A DNA stretch of 64,000 bases from Emcibacter sp048269205 (GTDB lineage Bacteria; Pseudomonadota; Alphaproteobacteria; Sphingomonadales; Emcibacteraceae): positions 1,736,001 to 1,800,000 of the forward strand of contig NZ_JBLXJC010000001.1 in the NCBI RefSeq assembly GCF_048269205.1, in the 5' to 3' direction. Of the stretch, positions 1 to 7,092 are shown in pieces. Made by a program: the position numbers and the translations under genes. A model generated the notes under the pieces. It was given only the letters and a program-made list of their open reading frames with translations. It searched no databases and was not told where the DNA came from. Each line of letters begins with the position of its first letter. Position 1 is the first letter of the stretch.

Positions 1-1873
1 TGTATCCCAGGCCAAAATTCAGATCCAGACCATCCATCGGCCGAGCCTGCATTTCAACTTCAAAGCCCTTCAGGCGAACTTCAGGAACATTCCCCAGATT
101 CTGGGTGGAGTTGGCCGCCAGAAAGACGAAGAAATAGGAATTTTCCGATTTGGTCGTATAGGCGCTGAGATTCAGTTTCAACCTGCGATCCAGGAGCTCG
201 GTTTTCACGCCGACCTCAAAGGTTTCCGCCACTTCCGCCTCAAAGATATCCTGAACTCCGACTATACCGTTGGCGAAGGCTACGCCCCCGACACCTGTCT
301 GGTTAAATCCGCCACTGCGGAAACCCGTGCTGTAGCCCGCATACATGCTGACATTGTCATTCAGAGAATAGCGCAAAGTTACCTTGGGCTGCAATTTGTC
401 CCAGGTTCTTTCCCTTACTTCCCCTGTTACCCCTTGCGGGAAACCGGGAACATTGGGCAGGTATTCCGTCGGTGTCAAAGTTGTCTGTTCCCTTTTGTCC
501 TCGTCATATCGAAGGGACATATCAACTTCCAGATTGTCGACAATGTCATAGGAGAGATTGCCAAACAGAGACCAGGCGAAATTGCTCTGCTCATCCGCCA
601 GAAATGTTGACTGCGGGTTTAACGGATTAGTGCTTGGAGTACGGTACACCGGAAAAACCCCGTTTCCGAAATCCAGCATGTTGCCGGTAGAAATATACCG
701 GTCTGTTCCAATCATATACCCCCCGACAATGTACCGGAGACGCTGATCCGATGGCGAAGTGAAGCGGAATTCCTGGCTCCAGGCGTCCACGTCCAGAAAC
801 TGGCTCTGGTTAAAATCGACACCAAAAAGGTTATAGAAGAGGGATTCTTCAATGGGCAGGAAGTCAAAGGCGTCCCCGGTCAGGATTTCCTCAAGGGAAT
901 CATAGGAGGAAATCGAGGTAAATGTTCCCGCCTCGGAATCATAGGTCACCTTCATGGAGAGGGTATACATATCCCGGTCATTCTGACCCGCGTTATTTAC
1001 CCTTACCGGCAGGCTGACATCGTTGACGTCATTGACAATATTGAAATAGAGAGCCTGCGTCCGGAGCTGGGACATGGAGCCCCTGAAGTCCACAGACCAG
1101 TTGTCACCTCCCTCCCAAAGAAGCCTTGCCCGGGCAGAGAAGTCTTGATACGGGTCCGCTTTCTCTCCGAGATAAGGATTATCAATCAATCCTTCCGTAT
1201 CATAGTAGGACGCTGAAAGGCGGTATTTCAGATCATCCGATGAGCCGAGAGGACCACTGATGCTCCCCTGGACCCGGTACCCGAATCCCTTTTCAACACC
1301 GGCTTTCACACTGCCCTCGAATTCATCGGTCGGCTGCTTTGTGGAAATCACAACGGCTCCGCCAATTGCGTTCCGGCCATACAGCCCCCCCTGAGGACCT
1401 TTCAGGACCTCAATTTGTTCGATGTCAAAAAGTTCCTGATTGAACTGGGCCGGATTGACCTGCTGAACCCCGTCAATCCACACCGCGACGGAAGGTTCGC
1501 TGTTCCTGGCCTGGCTAATTCCGCGGATCACAATGAAAGCATTACCAGCGTTCTGCGTCTCCACCAGGGTGACATTTGGTGTCAGTCCGATGAAATCACT
1601 TGGCCTTTCGATCCCGGCATCTTCGATAACCTGTGAGGAAAAGGCGTTGACCGCAGCAGGAACATCCTGAAGGGATTCCGCGCGGCGACGTGAAATAACC
1701 GTTATTTCCTCAAGAACAATAGCTTCATCATCTTCCGCTTCGGAAGCTGATGCCGTCTCAACGAAAACAGGAGACGTTGCCAGCAAAACTGCGATCAAAG
1801 ATGTGCCTGTGAATAGTTTCCATTGCCGATCAGGGCCGGCAATGGTCCCCAAATGAGTATTTCCCTTTCCCAT
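1..1873 (-). CDS. TonB-dependent receptor, C-terminus cut by window start
   Basis: An outer-membrane receptor that would import a ligand using TonB energy. I translated the minus strand from the ATG at 1873, which follows an AGGTGA ribosome site; the frame stays open to the window edge for about 624 codons. The start has a hydrophobic signal segment (LIAVLLATSPVFV) followed by a TonB box region (EEITVISRR). A plug domain follows with the typical motifs RGISQ, VWIDGV and LKGPQGGLYGRNAIGGAV. The beta-barrel continues off the window. Its promoter region carries the tandem palindrome shared with the neighbouring catabolic genes, so it probably imports the substrate that the island degrades. The ligand is unknown. 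Family assignment is secure. Confidence 0.93.
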   Translation of the reverse strand, partial: MGKGNTHLGTIAGPDRQWKLFTGTSLIAVLLATSPVFVETASASEAEDDEAIVLEEITVISRRRAESLQDVPAAVNAFSSQVIEDAGIERPSDFIGLTPNVTLVETQNAGNAFIVIRGISQARNSEPSVAVWIDGVQQVNPAQFNQELFDIEQIEVLKGPQGGLYGRNAIGGAVVISTKQPTDEFEGSVKAGVEKGFGYRVQGSISGPLGSSDDLKYRLSASYYDTEGLIDNPYLGEKADPYQDFSARARLLWEGGDNWSVDFRGSMSQLRTQALYFNIVNDVNDVSLPVRVNNAGQNDRDMYTLSMKVTYDSEAGTFTSISSYDSLEEILTGDAFDFLPIEESLFYNLFGVDFNQSQFLDVDAWSQEFRFTSPSDQRLRYIVGGYMIGTDRYISTGNMLDFGNGVFPVYRTPSTNPLNPQSTFLADEQSNFAWSLFGNLSYDIVDNLEVDMSLRYDEDKREQTTLTPTEYLPNVPGFPQGVTGEVRERTWDKLQPKVTLRYSLNDNVSMYAGYSTGFRSGGFNQTGVGGVAFANGIVGVQDIFEAEVAETFEVGVKTELLDRRLKLNLSAYTTKSENSYFFVFLAANSTQNLGNVPEVRLKGFEVEMQARPMDGLDLNFGLGY

Positions 1874-2212
1874 GTTCACCTCTCTATATGTTTATTTGCA
1901 GCGCGGCTCCATGAAGACTGAGCATTTATCTGCTCTATTGTGCTTCTCAAAATAACGATGTTCCCAAGACGGAGACCGGCCTTTTAAAAGAGTAAGAATT
2001 TCGTATATCGAAGTCAAGTTCGATTTACGAAATTTTGGCAAAGCCCATGCAAAAACAGCCCCCCTCCCCGAAACGACCTTGGGTACGCATGGGAAGAGCT
2101 GTCAGAAGCAAAGGGAATATTTTACAAGCATGCCTATCCCTGAAGATTTTTCCTCAGGGGTGTTCTTTATACAGATGAAAATTTACGGCGTCGGGAGAGG
2201 GGCGCTTTTGGG
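1874..2212. other. Intergenic control region between the receptor and IclR gene
   Basis: These 339 bases lie upstream of the TonB receptor and downstream of the IclR gene (both minus strand). The recognisable content is the tandem palindrome at 2000-2031. I see no convincing small gene. Short open frames here on the plus strand have no ribosome site and run into the IclR gene antisense. Confidence 0.6.
2000..2031. promoter_or_regulatory. Tandem TTCG-N5-CGAA operator, copy A
   Basis: Two 13-bp palindromes, TTCGTATATCGAA at 2000-2012 and TTCGATTTACGAA at 2019-2031, are separated by 6 bp. The same arrangement recurs at 4477-4508 and 5421-5452. It lies about 126 bp upstream of the receptor start. 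IclR-family regulators are known to bind repeated short palindromes of this kind (PcaR, PobR, PcaU), so the IclR protein encoded at 2213-3025 is the likely ligand-responsive binder. That assignment is inference. Confidence 0.75.
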
Positions 2213-3025
2213 TCAGGACCCTTTTATGGAGTGGACCAGGAAGGGCCATCTCCGGAGAGCAACCTCGATCTCGCCGGCTGCCTGCCTGAGCAGGGGCACC
2301 CGGGTTTCAATAAGCTCTTCCCTCGAGACCCTGGTGGTCGAAGTAGAGCAGTTAATGGCGGCAGCTATCTGGCCTTCATTGTCAAATACGGGAACCGCCA
2401 CAGAGACAATTCCGTAATCCAGTTCATCCTGTGCGGAATCATATCCGCAGCTACGAATTTGCTTGAGACTTTTCCGAAGCTTGCTTTTGCTTGTTACGGT
2501 GTGTTCTGTCAGTTTTTCCAGATTTGCAGTTTCGAGATAGTCCTCAATCACCTCATCCGGCTGGTAGGCCAGCAACACTCTCCCCAGGGACGTAGGATAA
2601 ATGGGAAAACGGGTTCCTACTCCTGCGCCAAGCCTTATTTGTCTGTTTGTGGAAACATGGACCAGATAGAGAATTTCATGCCCTGACAGAACCGCCAGGG
2701 AAGAACTATCCCCTGTTTTATCCCTTACTGCCTGTAGATGGGGAGCAGCCGCCTCTTCCAGGTTCATGGACGCCAGAAAGGCAGAACCAAACATCAGCAC
2801 TTCCGGCCGCAGGAGAAAACTTCGCCCATGACGCCCGACGTATCCAAGCTTCTCCAATGTATTCAGGCACCTTCTGGCCACAGCAGGGCTCAGGCCCGTT
2901 ACCTCGGCTACTTCACTGAGTTTCATCTCGGGGCGGTTCTGATCAAATGCGCGAAGAACCGACAGCCCTCTTTCCAGCGTGGAAAGATACTCGGGGTCCT
3001 GCTCCTTGCGAGGTGTTTTTGCCAT
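2213..3025 (-). CDS. IclR-family transcriptional regulator
   Basis: A 270-residue regulator of the usual IclR length. Residues about 14-75 form the winged helix-turn-helix, with LSTLERGLSVLRAFD as the opening helix and LSEVAEVTGLSPAVARRCL as the HTH. Residues about 85-260 are the GAF-like effector domain, with ILYLVHV and IGVG-type turns (LGAGVGTRFPIYPTSLGRVLLA) and the C-terminal signature AAAINCSTST. It is transcribed in the same direction as the CoA-transferase gene 131 bp upstream. It is the only regulator in the island and presumably controls the three promoters bearing the tandem palindrome. Family members usually sense aromatic or small carboxylic acids; the effector here is unknown. 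Confidence 0.95.
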   Translation of the reverse strand: MAKTPRKEQDPEYLSTLERGLSVLRAFDQNRPEMKLSEVAEVTGLSPAVARRCLNTLEKLGYVGRHGRSFLLRPEVLMFGSAFLASMNLEEAAAPHLQAVRDKTGDSSSLAVLSGHEILYLVHVSTNRQIRLGAGVGTRFPIYPTSLGRVLLAYQPDEVIEDYLETANLEKLTEHTVTSKSKLRKSLKQIRSCGYDSAQDELDYGIVSVAVPVFDNEGQIAAAINCSTSTTRVSREELIETRVPLLRQAAGEIEVALRRWPFLVHSIKGS

Positions 3026-3156
3026 TACTCTCTCACCTTTTTATATTTTAAGAGTAACATATAGCTTAAAACCATTTGATCACGCCAGCGCTTTATCAAG
3101 CCAGAGGCCTCTTCCCCGGTGGAACCACCCTCGGGCGTCGGTTTCCTTTTATCAGG

Positions 3157-4278
3157 CTAGTCCTTGATTTCATCATTATGTTCGCCCAGGACGGGCGGGG
3201 GCACAATATCAAGGGACCGCTTCCCGTCGAAAGACACAGGTGAGCGTATAGACCTGAATTTTCCCATCTCCGCATGCTCTGCCTCCACCTGAAGTTCAAG
3301 ATGCTTAACCTGGTCGGTTTCCAGAACCTCCCTGGAGGTATACACCGGAGAATGAGGAACTTCATTCTGGTCAAGAACCTGTCGCCAGTCATCCAGCGGA
3401 CGGGATTTGAAAATAGGTGCCAGGAATTTCACCACCTCTTCGTAATTTGCAATCCTGGCGTCCCGGTCTGCAAAACGGGGATCCGAGAACATATCCGGCT
3501 TTTCCACGGCTGCAGCAAGCCCTTCCCAGAATTTTGTCGGGGAAGACATATGAAGGGCAAGCCAGAGACCATCCTGGCATTCAAAAACATAGGATTGGGA
3601 GACATGTGGTCGGCTGTAGGGTGTCATAACCTGATCTGCCGACAAGAAATGGGTAAAGTCATCCAGATTAAAATGACACATGGCTTCCAGCATGGAGACT
3701 TCTACATGCCTGCCCTTGCCCGTCTGGTTTCGTTCGAATAACGCGCCAAGGATGCCGTAAGCAGCATAAAAACCGGTCACAGAGTCTGCCAGAGCCGGCC
3801 CGACCACCCGCGGATTTTCCGGGTTAAGGAGAAGGCGGAGAAACCCGCTGGCCGCCTGGGCAACCGTATCAAAAGCGGGACGATCCCGATCCGGGCCCGA
3901 AGAGCCAAACCCTGATATGGAACAATAGACCAGCCGCGGGTTGATCGCCTGCAGCCGTTCAACATCAATCCCGAGGCGTTCGGCCACTCCCGGACGGAAG
4001 TTCTGGATAAAAACATCCGCCTCGGCAACAAGGCGGTCAAGAGTGGCCAGATCGGCCTCGTCCTTTGTATTCAGGGTTATACTTTTCTTGTTCCTGTTAT
4101 AAGTCTGGAAATGGGGGCTGTAGAAACCTCCCTTGAAAGCACGAAAAGGATCACCGCCTTTTGGGTTCTCGATTTTGGTCACATCCGCCCCCAGGTCAGC
4201 AAGCAGCATTCCCGCAGCCGGCCCTGTGATAAAAGTACCCATATCAAGAACTTTAAGATTTTTTAGAACTTTCACCAT
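3157..4278 (-). CDS. Family III CoA-transferase (CaiB/BaiF type)
   Basis: Transfers CoA between acyl-CoA thioesters and free carboxylic acids in the cytoplasm. I chose the ATG at 4278 (MVKVLKNL) because AGGTGAG lies 7 bases before it; a GTG 24 bases further upstream has no such site. The 373-residue product carries the family core: VLDMGTFITGPAAGMLLADLGADV near the start, the nucleotide-contacting RNKKSITLN around residue 62, and PALADSVTGF, whose Asp165 matches the catalytic aspartate that forms the acyl anhydride in formyl-CoA transferase. It is divergent from the lyase gene across a shared operator and upstream of iclR. It probably activates the island's carboxylic-acid substrate to its CoA ester; the substrate cannot be read from sequence. 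Confidence 0.93.
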   Translation of the reverse strand: MVKVLKNLKVLDMGTFITGPAAGMLLADLGADVTKIENPKGGDPFRAFKGGFYSPHFQTYNRNKKSITLNTKDEADLATLDRLVAEADVFIQNFRPGVAERLGIDVERLQAINPRLVYCSISGFGSSGPDRDRPAFDTVAQAASGFLRLLLNPENPRVVGPALADSVTGFYAAYGILGALFERNQTGKGRHVEVSMLEAMCHFNLDDFTHFLSADQVMTPYSRPHVSQSYVFECQDGLWLALHMSSPTKFWEGLAAAVEKPDMFSDPRFADRDARIANYEEVVKFLAPIFKSRPLDDWRQVLDQNEVPHSPVYTSREVLETDQVKHLELQVEAEHAEMGKFRSIRSPVSFDGKRSLDIVPPPVLGEHNDEIKD

Positions 4279-4600
4279 CGGCTCACCTTTAATTCCAGAC
4301 ACAGCCCGGAGACTGCTACATATACAAAAATCCCGCAGTATAATTTCCGTGGCATAAAAATGTCCCGCAGGTTATTTTCCTGATTGACCGTCATTTCATC
4401 TGATCCGGCCCGGCACAAATATTCAGCGCATAAATATTCAGCCCGGGACAATATCCTGATTCAAGGATATAATCTTTTCGTATACCGAATACAAGTTCGT
4501 TATTCGAATTTTTTTGCCTTATTTTCTTGACAAACTTCCCGCAGGCAGGAATTTTAATCGCAACTTTTTCCAACCCATTTTTCCGAAACGAGGCATTATT
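4279..4600. promoter_or_regulatory. Divergent promoter region, CoA-transferase / lyase
   Basis: This 322-bp region separates the minus-strand CoA-transferase from the plus-strand lyase. It contains the tandem palindrome at 4477-4508, placed 92 bp before the lyase start and about 198 bp before the transferase start. No other gene-like element is visible. Confidence 0.6.
4477..4508. promoter_or_regulatory. Tandem TTCG-N5-CGAA operator, copy B
   Basis: TTCGTATACCGAA (4477-4489), a 6-bp spacer, then TTCGTTATTCGAA (4496-4508). The half-sites, arm length and spacer length equal those of copy A, and the last spacer bases (CAAG) are also shared. It lies in the divergent region and could control both the CoA-transferase and the lyase. 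Confidence 0.78.
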
Positions 4601-5386
4601 ATGCGTATAGGAAAGCAGAACCAGCCCTTTAGCGCAATTTCCACTTCCACCCCGGAAACCATTACTGTACGCGGGAAAGACCTGTGCAAGGATCTCATTG
4701 GAAAAATTGATTTCACAGAATATTTCTGGCTACTCGTCACGGGAACAGAACCCACCCCGACGCAACGCTTCTTTGCCGACGCGGTTCTGGTCTCCATCGC
4801 CGAACATGGCCTGGTCCCAAGTGTAGTTGCCGCCCGCATGACCTATGCCGCTGCCCCGGAGGCTTTCCAGGGAGCTGTAGCCTCAGGTTTACTGGGGTGC
4901 GGTTCCGTCGTCCTGGGAAGTGCCGAAGTTTGCGGGCGCTTCATCAGTGAACTTGTTGATCAGGCAAGGTCAGAGAACCTTGAATTTGAGGAAGCGGCCA
5001 GAAGAGGTGTTCAGGCATTGCGCGCTGAAAAGAAAGCCATCCCGGGTTTTGGTCACCCCCTGCATGCCGACGGCGACCCCAGGGGAAATCTGCTTTTGAA
5101 ACTTGCAGAGGAAAAAGAGGTTGCCGGGTCACATATCCGGATGCTTTACGCAGTTCGCAAGGTCATTCCGGAAATCATCGGCCGCGACCTTCCCATCAAC
5201 GTAAACGGGGCAATTCCCACCGTTATGCTGGATGTAGGTTTTCCGCTGGACGCCCTGAAAGGAATTTCGCTTCTGGCCCGTACGGCAAGCCTTATCGGGC
5301 ACCTGCAGGAAGAAGCAGAACGGCCCATTGGTTTCATTCTGTCCAACCATGCAGCTGAAGCCATCAGCTATGATGGTCCGGAGTAA
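4601..5386 (+). CDS. Citrate-synthase-fold citryl-CoA-lyase-like enzyme
   Basis: A 261-residue stand-alone member of the citrate synthase superfamily, the size of single-domain citryl-CoA lyase relatives and much shorter than true citrate synthase. The start is the ATG at 4601 after a GAGG. Recognisable blocks are AEHGLVPSVVAARM (residues 67-80), ASGLLGCGSVVLGSAE (94-109) and GFGHPLHADGDPR (149-161, His152). The motif that reads NVDG in ATP-citrate lyase, containing the catalytic Asp, reads NVNG here (Asn202). The enzyme should make or break a C-C bond next to a CoA thioester, releasing or using an acetyl- or acyl-CoA. With the divergent CoA-transferase it suggests activation then cleavage of a hydroxy-acid. 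The exact reaction, and whether Asn202 supports catalysis, is open. Confidence 0.85.
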   Translation: MRIGKQNQPFSAISTSTPETITVRGKDLCKDLIGKIDFTEYFWLLVTGTEPTPTQRFFADAVLVSIAEHGLVPSVVAARMTYAAAPEAFQGAVASGLLGCGSVVLGSAEVCGRFISELVDQARSENLEFEEAARRGVQALRAEKKAIPGFGHPLHADGDPRGNLLLKLAEEKEVAGSHIRMLYAVRKVIPEIIGRDLPINVNGAIPTVMLDVGFPLDALKGISLLARTASLIGHLQEEAERPIGFILSNHAAEAISYDGPE

Positions 5387-5420
5387 AAGAGTATATTTCC
5401 TAAGTGAGATAATGAATAAA

Positions 5421-5460
5421 TTCGATTATCGAATTATTGTTCGATTATTGAATTATCGAA
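5421..5460. promoter_or_regulatory. Tandem TTCG-N5-CGAA operator, copy C
   Basis: TTCGATTATCGAA (5421-5433), a 6-bp spacer, then TTCGATTATTGAA (5440-5452), with a further overlapping partial copy ending at 5460 (CGAA). It lies between the lyase stop and the VOC gene, 153 bp before the VOC start, so that gene pair probably has its own promoter under the same regulator. Confidence 0.75.
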
Positions 5461-5613
5461 ATAAAAAGACTATCATAAGCCGGTACACTCATTGACCATC
5501 CTTCCTGCCGCATTCGGCCGGGAAACATGATCGAATGAGATGCTGCGCAGGCAGAAAATATGTAGGGAGAAGGGGGAAATTATCCCCTTCATGATCAAAT
5601 ATGGAGCAGAAAC

Positions 5614-6165
5614 ATGGCAACATCCAAACTTCCGAGTCGCCTTCACCATACAGCCTATGTCGCAAAAGACCTTGAGGCTACGCGTGAATTTTATGAGAAT
5701 GTCATCGGACTTCCCCTGGTAGCCACCTGGTGTGAACAGGAAGAGCTTTTCGGTAAGGAAAGAACCTATTGCCATTGTTTCTTCGGTCTCGGTGACGGCA
5801 GCGCCCTGGCTTTTTTCCAGTTTGCCGAAGACGAGGACCAGAAACAGTTTGGACCGGAGATTCCCTCTTCTCCATTCATTCACATTGCCCTGAATGTTGA
5901 CAAGGAAACCCAGAAGGAAATTGAAGAACGGATCGAAAAAGCGGGATACACAGCGCCTGATACCTATATCCTTGAACATGGCTATTGCCGCTCCGTCTAT
6001 ATCAAGGATCCTGACGGCATGATCCTGGAGTTCACCGTTGACGCGGCCGAGGTGGATGAAATTAACAGGGTAAGACTGGCTGACGCCCATAGCGAACTGA
6101 AACGCTGGCTGGGCGGGGATCATCATCCCAACAATGATGTGCGCGATCTGATGAAGACTTCTTAA
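5614..6165 (+). CDS. VOC-superfamily metalloenzyme (glyoxalase/extradiol dioxygenase fold)
   Basis: A 183-residue vicinal-oxygen-chelate protein. Paired beta-alpha-beta-beta-beta modules are visible: RLHHTAYVAKDLEATREFYE opens the first, with His11/His12, and FIHIALNVD (His90) opens the second. KDPDGMILEF (Glu139) supplies the usual third metal ligand. The fold binds a divalent metal and catalyses glyoxalase, isomerase or ring-cleaving dioxygenase chemistry. Length and motif order suit a one-subunit lyase or dioxygenase-like enzyme, but sequence alone does not choose. It is followed 30 bp later by the alpha/beta hydrolase, an association also seen in meta-cleavage pathways; that reading is inference. 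Confidence 0.85.
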   Translation: MATSKLPSRLHHTAYVAKDLEATREFYENVIGLPLVATWCEQEELFGKERTYCHCFFGLGDGSALAFFQFAEDEDQKQFGPEIPSSPFIHIALNVDKETQKEIEERIEKAGYTAPDTYILEHGYCRSVYIKDPDGMILEFTVDAAEVDEINRVRLADAHSELKRWLGGDHHPNNDVRDLMKTS

Positions 6166-6195
6166 GGCAAACATTTATCCGGGGTCAGTCAGGCA

Positions 6196-7017
6196 ATGGA
6201 AGCAATCGAAACCATCTGTGATGTTTCCATAAACGGCGAGACGGTCCAGATTGAAATAACGGGAACGGGACCGACGGTGCTTTTGCTGCATGGCTGGAGC
6301 ATGGACCGAAGAATGTGGCGTCCACAGATCGCCGCTTTGTCAAAGACGTATCGTGTTGTCGCCGTCGATCGCCGGGGTTTCGGCAAATCATCCGCCCCGC
6401 CCGATCTTGACAAGGAACCGGAGGACATCAATGCCCTGCTGGACTTTCTGGATTGTGACGACTGCGCTCTGGTCGGCATGTCCCAGGGGGGCCGGATTGC
6501 CCTTCGATTTGCCCATAAATATCCGGAAAAACTATGGGGTCTTGTTCTCCAGGGGGCGCCGCTTGATGGCTTCCCTCCTCCGGACAACGACAAAGAGCTC
6601 ATCCCCATATCCCTCTATAGCTCCCTTGTCAGCACCGGCGAAACGGTGCAAATGAAAAAGCTGTGGCGCGAGCATCCCCTTATGCAGTGCGAGGACCCTT
6701 CTTCTCAGAGCCTGATAGAAAAAATTCTGGATGAGTATGAAGCCCGGGATCTTCTGGCCCAGAAAGAAAATTCAGGATCACCGTCCCCTTCCCTGGCCCC
6801 GGTTCTGGACACCATTAAAGTACCGACACTGATCATCAACGGCGAGCGGGATACCGACTGGCTTCTGCAGGTGGCCAATGCGCTGGATCATGGCCTTCCC
6901 AATTCCGAATATCTGGTCATTTCCGGTGCGGGACATTTCTCCAACCTGAGCCATCCCGGTGAATTCAATGAGGCCGTCCTCTCCTTCCTCAGGAGTTGCC
7001 AAAAGGAGAAATCCTGA
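6196..7017 (+). CDS. Alpha/beta-fold hydrolase
   Basis: A 273-residue cytoplasmic alpha/beta hydrolase. LLHGWSMD forms the oxyanion region. Ser96 in VGMSQGG is the nucleophile elbow, Asp219 in NGERD the acid, and His247 in GAGHFSN the base. There is no signal peptide. The gene is 30 bp downstream of the VOC gene and probably in the same transcript. Relatives include C-C bond hydrolases of meta-cleavage pathways, enol-lactone hydrolases and esterases. In this island it may hydrolyse the product of the VOC enzyme. The substrate is not evident. Confidence 0.9.
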   Translation: MEAIETICDVSINGETVQIEITGTGPTVLLLHGWSMDRRMWRPQIAALSKTYRVVAVDRRGFGKSSAPPDLDKEPEDINALLDFLDCDDCALVGMSQGGRIALRFAHKYPEKLWGLVLQGAPLDGFPPPDNDKELIPISLYSSLVSTGETVQMKKLWREHPLMQCEDPSSQSLIEKILDEYEARDLLAQKENSGSPSPSLAPVLDTIKVPTLIINGERDTDWLLQVANALDHGLPNSEYLVISGAGHFSNLSHPGEFNEAVLSFLRSCQKEKS

Positions 7018-7092
7018 AAGAACCTGACGAACAGAAGCTGAACCGTTCTCTCATTTCCTCTCGAACTCATCTTACCGATTTGTGCCTGCCGA

